Assembly: GCA_946480125.1 (NCBI GenBank)
Contig: CAMLIY010000201.1
Coordinates: forward strand, 1-5,669
Length of the DNA stretch: 5,669 bases
Direction of reading: 5' to 3'
DNA from: an uncultured Asticcacaulis sp.
GTDB taxonomy: Bacteria; Pseudomonadota; Alphaproteobacteria; Caulobacterales; Caulobacteraceae
Shown: one piece after another, positions 1 to 5,057 of the stretch
Layout: each line of letters opens with the position of its first letter
Numbering within the stretch: the first letter of the stretch is position 1
Notes under the pieces: model-generated
What the model was told of the DNA's origin: nothing
Database searches by the model: none
What the model saw: the letters and a program-made list of their open reading frames with translations, nothing else
Program-made: the position numbers and the translations under genes

Positions 1-82
1 CCGCCAGGGCCAGGACGATAACGAGGCGCAGATGGTTCCACACACCCGGTTTTTCCGGCAGACGAGAGTGAGGTGTCGCCAT
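1..82 (-). CDS. N-terminus of an unidentified, probably membrane, protein (cut by left edge)
   Basis: Only 27 codons are visible. The ATG at 82-80 is preceded by a good ribosome binding site, AGGAGA, six bases upstream (94-89), which makes the start convincing. The peptide begins MATPHSRLPEKPGVW, a short polar stretch, and then turns hydrophobic (LRLVIVLALA) just as the window ends. This fits the start of a first transmembrane helix or signal anchor. It lies 84 bases downstream of murU on the same strand with no obvious terminator between, so it may share the operon's transcript. The family cannot be identified from this fragment. The start does not look like that of a soluble enzyme such as AddB, which is often found next to murU in alphaproteobacteria. 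Confidence 0.6.
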   Translation of the reverse strand, partial: MATPHSRLPEKPGVWNHLRLVIVLALA

Positions 83-166
83 GATAGGTCTCCTGTGAAA
101 CCACAACTATGCGTCTAACCCGGCAAATAATCGGCAGGAAAACGCAGTCGCCACATAAGGATCAGA

Positions 167-877
167 TCAGGCGCGCATCCGCCCTTCGGCGAAATCGCGT
201 GCGGCCGGATCACCGACGTGCATCCATTCCCCCTCGAACACCGTGCCATGCAGACGGCCTGCCGAGGCCAGACGCCGCCATAAAGGGGACAGGGAAAACG
301 CGCCTGCCGGTTCGTGATCGACAATGTGCGGCTTGGTGATATGGACGCCCATATAGTTCCACGGCGCCGAAGAGGCCTCACCCCGGAAGGCGAGCTTGCT
401 GTTATTAAGAAAGAAATCGCCGGGTCCGTCGAAGCCCTGGCTGGTTGCCATGGCCGTGACCAGGAGCGCCGCGTCCATCTCGTCCGGCTTCCACTCATCA
501 CACAGGGCTTTCAGCGCCGTGCCATCGGGCGCGCTTTCCCGCCACACACTGTCGATATTGGCGACCCAGATCGGATCATCGCCCAGCAAAGGCCGCGCTT
601 TTTTAAGGCCGCCCCCGGTTTCCAGCAAGGCGTCGCGCTCATCGGAAATGATGATATCGAGGTCGCTGCGCGCCTTCAGATGCGCTTCCAGCCGGTCGGC
701 GAAATAATGGACATTGATCACGAACCGCTTCGCGCCCGCCGCGCTCAGGCGGTCCAGCATATGATCGATCAGCGCGCGGCCGCCAACCTCGACCAGCGCC
801 TTGGGGCGATCATCGGTCAGCGGGCGCATACGCGTGCCGAGGCCGGCAGCCAGAATAAACGCGGTTTCGGGTATCAT
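167..877 (-). CDS. murU: N-acetylmuramate alpha-1-phosphate uridylyltransferase (MurU-like nucleotidyltransferase)
   Basis: A cytoplasmic sugar-1-phosphate nucleotidyltransferase of 236 residues, the usual size for MurU. The family transfers UMP from UTP to MurNAc-1-phosphate, giving UDP-MurNAc for peptidoglycan recycling. Visible motifs are the N-terminal nucleotide-binding signature LAAGLGTRMRP (residues 9-19), RPKAL with its lysine (24-28), ETGGG (86-90), the metal-binding Asp in NID (107-109, where many relatives have NGD), and HVGDP near the C-terminus (220-224), whose Asp is the likely second metal ligand. There is no acyltransferase or left-handed beta-helix domain, which separates it from GlmU. 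Its ATG overlaps the amgK stop as ATGA and has no clear ribosome binding site of its own, so coupled translation is likely. The specific substrate is inferred from the adjacent amgK; in isolation the protein could be called a generic NTP transferase. Confidence 0.88.
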   Translation of the reverse strand: MIPETAFILAAGLGTRMRPLTDDRPKALVEVGGRALIDHMLDRLSAAGAKRFVINVHYFADRLEAHLKARSDLDIIISDERDALLETGGGLKKARPLLGDDPIWVANIDSVWRESAPDGTALKALCDEWKPDEMDAALLVTAMATSQGFDGPGDFFLNNSKLAFRGEASSAPWNYMGVHITKPHIVDHEPAGAFSLSPLWRRLASAGRLHGTVFEGEWMHVGDPAARDFAEGRMRA

Positions 878-1950
878 GACAGCCGGTCTCCAAATCCGTT
901 ACGCATAAACCAGTCACGCATATCCGCCAGGCTATCCGACTGGAGATTGCGGTGAAGATAGCGCCACAGGCGCGGTATGAAGGCGGCGTATTTCGGCTTG
1001 TTGTCGCGTCTGACCAGACGCGCGAAAACGCCCAGGATGCGCGCCGCATTGAGTGTGGCCAGAGCGGAATAGTCGCGCATGAACCCGGCCTGATCAAGCG
1101 CGGGGCGCAAGGCGAAATAATGCGCCAGGCCTTGCGATTCGAGCGCTTCCGGCACATCGCGGCGGGCGTCCTGCAACAGGGACAGCAGATCCCATGCCGG
1201 ATGGCCGCGCAAGGCGTCCTGGAAATCGATCAGGCCGACGCGTTTGACGCCCTCACGCTCTGGCAGCCAGATCAGATTTTCGGCATGGAAATCGCGATGA
1301 ATAAAGACGGTGGCGCCCGCCTCTGCGCGTTGCCGGCGCGGCGCCCACAGGGTCTCCCAATCCGCCAAAGCCTGATCGCTCAGGGATGTCATTCCGTCAT
1401 GCTGCGGATACCACTCGGTAAAGACATCGGCGCCGGTTTTCAGCGCCAGATCATCATAGGCCAGCAATGGCCAGCCGCCATCCAGAATATGGGGCGGCGA
1501 TCCCGAATGCAGCTTCGCCAGAACCTCAATGGCGGCCAGATATAGCGGGGCTTCAGGCTCACCCTTTTCGATCAGGGAAACTAACAGGTTATCGCCCAGG
1601 TCCTCGCTGATCAGCAGCCCATGAGCGGCATCAAAAGCGATGATCTCAGGCGCCGAAAGGCCTTGTGCGCGCAGGTAATTCGCCACCGCCACAAAGGCTT
1701 CGATCCGCCCGGCCGATAGCCTGGCCAGCGCGAAATAGCCCTTGGCCTGGCGGTCCTGCGGCGTGTCCGAAAGGGCGCACGGACGGGCATCGACCGGGGG
1801 CTGATCCATCAGCATAAAGCTTTGGTCATCAGCACGGATCAGGCGTTCATAGCGGCGCGTCGAGGCATCGCCGGGCAAAGCATGGCGTACGGCATCGGCA
1901 AAGCCGGCTTCGGCCAGAAATTGCTGGATGAGGCTTTCGCGGTCGCTCAT
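874..1950 (-). CDS. amgK: Anomeric N-acetylmuramate/N-acetylglucosamine kinase (AmgK-like, APH fold)
   Basis: A cytoplasmic sugar kinase of 358 residues in the aminoglycoside phosphotransferase/choline kinase fold. AmgK phosphorylates the anomeric hydroxyl of MurNAc (and GlcNAc), and its product is the MurU substrate. Visible features are GDASTRRY at 27-34, characteristic of this subfamily's glycine-rich region, SEDLGD at 115-120 in the hinge area, the catalytic loop HRDFHAEN (218-225) with Asp220 as base and Asn225 as metal ligand, and the metal-binding IDFQD (241-245). Length matches the family. The start has a good ribosome binding site, AGGGAG at 1963-1958, seven bases upstream. The ATG overlaps the tsaE stop by four bases, and the stop overlaps the murU start by four. 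Older annotations often call such proteins simply phosphotransferase; the pairing with murU supports the specific name. Confidence 0.88.
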   Translation of the reverse strand: MSDRESLIQQFLAEAGFADAVRHALPGDASTRRYERLIRADDQSFMLMDQPPVDARPCALSDTPQDRQAKGYFALARLSAGRIEAFVAVANYLRAQGLSAPEIIAFDAAHGLLISEDLGDNLLVSLIEKGEPEAPLYLAAIEVLAKLHSGSPPHILDGGWPLLAYDDLALKTGADVFTEWYPQHDGMTSLSDQALADWETLWAPRRQRAEAGATVFIHRDFHAENLIWLPEREGVKRVGLIDFQDALRGHPAWDLLSLLQDARRDVPEALESQGLAHYFALRPALDQAGFMRDYSALATLNAARILGVFARLVRRDNKPKYAAFIPRLWRYLHRNLQSDSLADMRDWFMRNGFGDRLS

Positions 1951-2405
1951 CTGAAAGCTCCCTGCGGTGTCAGCGTGACCTGGCGGCCGCCCTGCGGCGA
2001 CGCTTCCAGAGCGATATCAAGCCGGTCGGTATAGCCCAGATGTTCCAGCCGCTGCGGCCATTCGATCAGCAGGACGCTGTGCGGCAGAGCATCATCCAGC
2101 GCCAGCTCGTAGGATTCCTCCGGTGATTTCAGGCGATAGAGATCGAGGTGGGCGATCTCGAAACGGGGGCCATCATAGGTCTGCATCAGGGTGAAGGTCG
2201 GCGAGGGTACGTCTTGTTCAGGCGTCGTCAGGGCACGGATGATCGCCCGTGCCAGGGATGACTTGCCCATGCCGAGTTCGCCTTGCAGATAAATCACGTC
2301 ACCGGCCTTGAGCCATGGGGCGATATGGCCGCCCAGCGCCATGGTCGCGGCTTCGTTGGGCAGATACAGGCTGTGCGGCAGGGAAAGATCAAGGGATTCA
2401 GGCAT
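1947..2405 (-). CDS. tsaE: tRNA threonylcarbamoyladenosine biosynthesis ATPase TsaE
   Basis: A small P-loop ATPase of 152 residues that works with TsaB and TsaD to make t6A37 on ANN-decoding tRNAs. Visible motifs are Walker A GELGMGKSS (42-50), the switch-like VPSPTFTL (66-73), HLDLYRL (86-92) and the Walker B-like IEWP (114-117). Together these are diagnostic for TsaE (formerly YjeE). The open frame extends upstream to 2447, but the ATG at 2405 is preferred. It is preceded by TAAGG with a six-base spacer, the conserved protein begins soon after it, and it leaves only an 8-base overlap with the upstream acyltransferase gene. The stop overlaps the amgK ATG as ATGA. Linkage of tsaE to amgK-murU is a recurrent alphaproteobacterial arrangement. 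Confidence 0.93.
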   Translation of the reverse strand: MPESLDLSLPHSLYLPNEAATMALGGHIAPWLKAGDVIYLQGELGMGKSSLARAIIRALTTPEQDVPSPTFTLMQTYDGPRFEIAHLDLYRLKSPEESYELALDDALPHSVLLIEWPQRLEHLGYTDRLDIALEASPQGGRQVTLTPQGAFR

Positions 2406-3222
2406 GAAAAACCTTATCCGGCCCGTCCGGCAGTTGCAACTCGACATAGGCCTTGAGGCGATCGGTATCCAGGCCCTCGGTATGGGGATTGATCACTGGT
2501 CCGACCGTCAGATCAAAGCGCTTGCCGGCCTTGTTCAGCAGTTCGTGGAAAAGCGTGATATCGCGCAGCTCCTGAGAAAAGCGATTGAACAGATGAAACC
2601 AGACGCTGTCAGGCCCGGCCACATGGATCGGCACGATCGGCGCGTCATATTTTTGCGCCAGCGAAATCGCCGTTGGCGCCCAGGGCGGATCGATCAGCTG
2701 GCCTTGCGCATTGCGTCGCGCCAGCCGTCCGGCCGGAAACATCACCACGCAGCGCTCGCTTTCAAACGCGTCCTTCGCGCCTTGCAGGGTCAGGCGTGTC
2801 TTTTCGCGTGTCCGCTTGGCCTCGACCCACTCGACCGGAATTAGCGCTTCGGCGAAGCGGGGATTGACCCGCAAGGCATCGGCATTGGCGAAAAAAATGG
2901 CGTCCGGCCGCCGCTTCAATATGGCGTCATAGACCGCGATACCGTCAGCTATGCCCGTCGGATGGTTGCAAACCACGAGGCAACGGCCCTTTGCCGGCAA
3001 GCGGTCGAGATGTCGGCTGACCACCTCAAGCGATAATAGGTCAGAGACATAATCGAGCGCCCCCGCCCCAGACATGGCGGCGATGGCATCGGCCATGCGG
3101 ACCGCCTTATGACGGCCCAGGATCAGGTATAGCAGCGGCTTGGCCAGTGGCCATACCGGTGACCGCACCAGCTTTGGGGCGCGCTCATAAATCAGTTCGT
3201 CGATGATATGAAGTGTCGCCAT
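2398..3222 (-). CDS. PlsC/LPLAT-type acyltransferase (putative hemolysin/ornithine-lipid acyltransferase-like)
   Basis: A predicted membrane-associated acyltransferase of 274 residues from the chosen start. Family members move fatty acyl groups onto glycerophosphate, lysophospholipid or lipoamino-acid acceptors. Motifs are NHPTGIADG (residues 86-94), a variant of the acyltransferase His/Asp motif with five residues between His and Asp as in the COG3176-like hemolysin group; FPAGRLAR (162-169), the acceptor-binding motif; and PIVPIHVAG (195-203), the hydrophobic motif IV. An amphipathic N-terminal stretch including PLAKPLLYLIL could attach it to the membrane. An in-frame ATG at 3267 would add 15 residues of unconvincing sequence. 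Neither start has a strong ribosome binding site, but GGGTG before 3222 is slightly better and the 3222 start leaves room for a leader. It is the first gene of the operon, overlapping tsaE by 8 bases. The acyl acceptor cannot be told from sequence. Confidence 0.8.
   Translation of the reverse strand: MATLHIIDELIYERAPKLVRSPVWPLAKPLLYLILGRHKAVRMADAIAAMSGAGALDYVSDLLSLEVVSRHLDRLPAKGRCLVVCNHPTGIADGIAVYDAILKRRPDAIFFANADALRVNPRFAEALIPVEWVEAKRTREKTRLTLQGAKDAFESERCVVMFPAGRLARRNAQGQLIDPPWAPTAISLAQKYDAPIVPIHVAGPDSVWFHLFNRFSQELRDITLFHELLNKAGKRFDLTVGPVINPHTEGLDTDRLKAYVELQLPDGPDKVFHA
2412..2416 (-). promoter_or_regulatory. Ribosome binding site that fixes the tsaE start
   Basis: On the minus strand TAAGG lies six bases before the ATG at 2405. 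It sits inside the 3' end of the acyltransferase gene. It favours the short form of TsaE over the 14-residue longer one beginning at 2447, whose extra residues (MSSCNCRTGR...) do not resemble TsaE. Confidence 0.5.
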
Positions 3223-3277
3223 GGCACCCGTATTGCTGTCCCTGTTTCGTAAACCGCTTTGGTTCATCCCGGCAAGT

Positions 3278-3295
3278 CTGTCATTAAGTTGTCAT
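3278..3295 (+). promoter_or_regulatory. Candidate Pho box (PhoB binding site)
   Basis: The plus strand reads CTGTCATTAAGTTGTCAT: two 7-base repeats, CTGTCAT and TTGTCAT, separated by TAAG, giving the 11-base period of PhoB sites. The well-known enterobacterial consensus is CTGTCAT, then four A/T-rich bases, then CTGTCA(T/C). The match is visible directly; binding is inferred. The site lies 56 bases upstream of the preferred acyltransferase start but in the orientation that classically activates the opposite (plus) direction. No clear -10 is seen at the usual distance on the plus strand. Confidence 0.5.
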
Positions 3296-3312
3296 TGTAT
3301 ACGGCTTGGCAA
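3283..3312 (-). promoter_or_regulatory. Possible sigma70-type promoter for the acyltransferase-tsaE-amgK-murU operon
   Basis: On the minus strand TTGCCA (3312-3307, five of six matches to the -35 consensus) is followed after 18 bases by CTTAAT (3288-3283, four of six to -10). Transcription would begin near 3276, giving a leader of roughly 55 bases to the ATG at 3222 but fewer than 10 to the alternative ATG at 3267. The proposed -10 lies inside the Pho box, so a protein bound there would be expected to affect it. The call rests on consensus matching only, in a GC-rich genome where such matches are less reliable. Confidence 0.3.
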
Positions 3313-3645
3313 AGCGGATGGCGCTCTGTATGACAGGGGCCATGCCCGATGCTTCGCACCAATCGCGCCTTCAGAACGCCTCTCTCGCGCCATCGCCGGT
3401 GAGTTCAGATCGCCGCCGACCTATGGCTATGGCGCCCTATATGTGCTTGTGGATCGTTACGCTTTTGAGTGTTTTTTTTGCGCTTCTCGCCCTGTGCCTG
3501 CCACACTAGTCGCCATATGAGAGCGGCAGTCGTTTCGGCAATTTACCGTGCGTTTTAATATTAACCATGATGGCTTTTCGCGGGAGGCGTTAAGGATTAT
3601 AGTCGATCGCGCTTAAGTGTTGTGGATAGGCTTACGGGGGTGAGA

Positions 3646-4515
3646 ATGAGCCGGAAATTCCTGCTGTGGGCCATGGCCCTCGTGGTCATACTGCCTACGC
3701 TGTTTGGCGTGGGCTACTGGGTTTACTGGGATCAGTTCCAGCGCTACGCCCCTGTCACCATCACCGCGCCGGCCGATATCGCCGCCATACAGAGTCTGCT
3801 TGACCGCGCCGATTACGTCTCGCCCGATTTCGAGAAAGCCGTGCTGACCACCGGCCCGGCTTCGGGGGTCGCTACCGCCGTCACTCAGCCGGTGGCCAAG
3901 CGCTGGGTCTATCTCGTTACCTTTCGCAATTGTACCCCCTGCCGCGCCTATGAAGAGATCGAATTTCCGCGCCTGCAAGCCGGGGGCATCGAAACCCGTG
4001 TCGTGCCTTTCGCTCTGGCCGATAATGGTGCCACCAAACAATCGACGCCGGAAGAACGCTCGACCATTGCCGAGCTATGGCTGAACCGGAGCTGGCCGCT
4101 TTATCAGCAATGGCGTAACACGCCGAATGAGAGCTGGAAGGCGGAAAATATCGCCGTGGCCGATGACGACATGGCGCGATCCGGCGTGGTCTGGGCGTCA
4201 CGCGAATTCATCACCGAGCTGGCGCCCTTGTTGCGTAACAGCCGCGTTAATGTCGCCTATCCACTGATCATCTGGCGCAACAAAAACAATGAGTTGCGCG
4301 TTTGCAGTTGCACCAGCAACAAGGCCTACCACTTCATTCGCGAAGACCTGGGGCTGCCGGGAGATCTGGAAACCGATGTCCGCGACCTGCTGAAATTCCC
4401 CAAGCAGATCCTGCCGTCGGGCACGGAAAGCTCGGCCTCGTCGTCCAGCCTGGCGCCGGCACCGGGCCTGAACGCCGGCGATTACGGACCGGATTCGACG
4501 CCATCGAGTTTTTGA
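3646..4515 (+). CDS. Membrane-anchored protein with thioredoxin-like CTPC motif, function unknown
   Basis: A 289-residue protein that I do not recognise as a named family. A hydrophobic segment at about residues 5-27 with an Arg-Lys before it looks like a signal anchor, placing the rest in the periplasm. After a linker, a hydrophobic strand leads to FRNCTPCRAYEE with CTPC at 96-99, the CxxC arrangement of thioredoxin-fold oxidoreductases. A Tyr-Pro at 205-206 before a hydrophobic strand is a plausible cis-proline of the same fold. About 15 residues later comes CSC (220-222), an unusual second cysteine pair. The C-terminal 35 or so residues are Ser/Ala/Pro-rich and probably disordered. Start chosen at ATG 3646, with G-rich sequence (GGGGGTGAG) just upstream; an in-frame GTG at 3622 would add eight residues. 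It stands alone, divergent from the acyltransferase operon and convergent with rplS. A thiol-disulfide role is inferred, not shown. Confidence 0.8.
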   Translation: MSRKFLLWAMALVVILPTLFGVGYWVYWDQFQRYAPVTITAPADIAAIQSLLDRADYVSPDFEKAVLTTGPASGVATAVTQPVAKRWVYLVTFRNCTPCRAYEEIEFPRLQAGGIETRVVPFALADNGATKQSTPEERSTIAELWLNRSWPLYQQWRNTPNESWKAENIAVADDDMARSGVVWASREFITELAPLLRNSRVNVAYPLIIWRNKNNELRVCSCTSNKAYHFIREDLGLPGDLETDVRDLLKFPKQILPSGTESSASSSSLAPAPGLNAGDYGPDSTPSSF

Positions 4516-4525
4516 CATGAAAAAA

Positions 4526-4555
4526 CCCGCCCTGTTGCCAGGACGGGCTTTCTTT
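4526..4555. terminator. Hairpin terminator shared by the convergent CTPC-protein gene and rplS
   Basis: CCCGCCCTG (4526-4534) pairs with CAGGACGGG (4539-4547) around a TTGC loop. On the minus strand the stem is continuous, with one G-U wobble, and is followed by six Ts (complement of the A-run at 4520-4525), a strong intrinsic terminator for rplS. On the plus strand the same position is a C-A mismatch and the tail is CTTTCTTTT, so termination of the plus gene, whose stop is at 4513-4515, should be weaker. Confidence 0.85.
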
Positions 4556-4571
4556 TCAATTTTAGCAGGTC

Positions 4572-5015
4572 TTAGCTTTCGGCGTCGGCATTGCCCGACG
4601 ATTCAGCGGCGGCCATGGCGGCGCGCAGCTCAGCGCCCTTGGAGCCGCGCGTCGAGTTCATCGAACGCTCGACGATACGGGCCGACTTACCGCGGCGATC
4701 GCGCAGATAGTACAGCTTGGCGCGACGGACGACACCGCGGCGCTTGACTTCGATGCCTTCGATCAGTGGCGACAGCAGCGGGAACTTGCGTTCGACGCCT
4801 TCGCCGAACGAGATCTTGCGGACCGTGAAAGTTTCGTTGATGCCGGCGCCGGAACGCGCGATGCAGACGCCTTCAAAGGCCTGGACGCGCTCGCGCTCGC
4901 CTTCCTTGATCTTGACGCTGACGCGCAGGGTGTCGCCGGGCTGGAATTCGGGGAAGGTCTTGGAAGCGCGCATCTTTGCGACTTCTTCGGCCTCGATCTG
5001 TTGCAACAGGTTCAT
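4572..5015 (-). CDS. rplS: 50S ribosomal protein L19
   Basis: A protein of 147 residues beginning [14 protein letters not shown], a typical L19 start. Conserved blocks are [16 protein letters not shown] (24-39), the [10 protein letters not shown] segment (45-54), [18 protein letters not shown] (63-80) and the basic [18 protein letters not shown] region near 97-114. L19 sits at the 30S-50S interface of the ribosome. The protein is about 30 residues longer than the E. coli one; the extra length is an Ala/Glu/Ser-rich C-terminal tail, as seen in other alphaproteobacterial L19s. The start is supported by a strong ribosome binding site, AGGAGGG, five bases upstream. It follows trmD by 42 bases in the standard rpsP-rimM-trmD-rplS order and is the last gene, ending at a hairpin terminator. 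Confidence 0.97.
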   Translation of the reverse strand: MNLLQQIEAEEVAKMRASKTFPEFQPGDTLRVSVKIKEGERERVQAFEGVCIARSGAGINETFTVRKISFGEGVERKFPLLSPLIEGIEVKRRGVVRRAKLYYLRDRRGKSARIVERSMNSTRGSKGAELRAAMAAAESSGNADAES

Positions 5016-5020
5016 ATGAA

Positions 5021-5027
5021 CCCTCCT
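5021..5027 (-). promoter_or_regulatory. Strong ribosome binding site of rplS
   Basis: AGGAGGG on the minus strand lies five bases (TTCAT) before the rplS ATG at 5015. It is a near-perfect match to the anti-Shine-Dalgarno and is by far the strongest site in the window, in keeping with high ribosomal-protein output. Confidence 0.85.
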
Positions 5028-5035
5028 ATAATTAT

Positions 5036-5049
5036 GGATGCTAGCATCC
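5036..5049. repeat. 14-base perfect palindrome in the trmD-rplS gap
   Basis: GGATGCTAGCATCC is its own reverse complement. In RNA it could form a five-pair stem with a CUAG loop lying 8 bases before the rplS ribosome binding site. It could be a small leader hairpin, a processing site or a protein-binding site; nothing in the sequence decides between these. Confidence 0.6.
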
Positions 5050-5057
5050 GTTGAGGC

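Larger units (their letters stand above)
3223..3645. other. Divergent intergenic region between the acyltransferase operon and the plus-strand CTPC-protein gene
   Basis: This stretch of about 420 bases has no convincing gene. It contains the Pho box and candidate minus-strand promoter near its left end, an AT-rich palindrome TTAATATTAA at 3555-3564, and a possible -10 element TATAGT at 3598-3603 that could serve the plus-strand gene, although no good -35 was seen. A T-rich run at 3472-3479 is not preceded by a clear hairpin. A plus-strand frame from 3423 to 3509 would encode a 28-residue hydrophobic peptide but lacks a ribosome binding site. Confidence 0.6.

Noticed and set aside
83..166. Terminator or separate promoter between murU and the next gene
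   Set aside because: No hairpin with a T-run and no convincing -35/-10 pair could be found in these 84 bases. Only the ribosome binding site at 94-89 is supported.
314..955. Long plus-strand open frame (213 codons) opposite murU
   Set aside because: It lies antisense to a gene with clear family motifs, its translation shows no recognisable domain, and such frames are expected in GC-rich coding DNA.
952..1545. Long plus-strand open frame (197 codons) opposite amgK
   Set aside because: It is antisense to amgK and its translation has low-complexity, Arg/Gln-rich character without motifs; it is a shadow of the real gene.
3472..3479. Run of eight Ts as an intrinsic terminator
   Set aside because: No stable GC-rich hairpin could be drawn immediately before it on the plus strand.
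3221..3520. Plus-strand open frame of 99 codons in the divergent region
   Set aside because: It overlaps the acyltransferase start on the opposite strand, has no ribosome binding site, and its translation resembles no protein family.
3555..3566. Possible CtrA site, TTAATATTAACC
   Set aside because: The two TTAA halves are only two bases apart, whereas the Caulobacter CtrA site needs seven. Only a TTAAC half-site remains, which is too common in AT-rich intergenic DNA.
3613..4041. Minus-strand open frame of 142 codons opposite the CTPC-protein gene
   Set aside because: The plus frame has a signal anchor, a CxxC motif and a stop next to a terminator; the minus frame has no motif or ribosome binding site and would lie wholly antisense.
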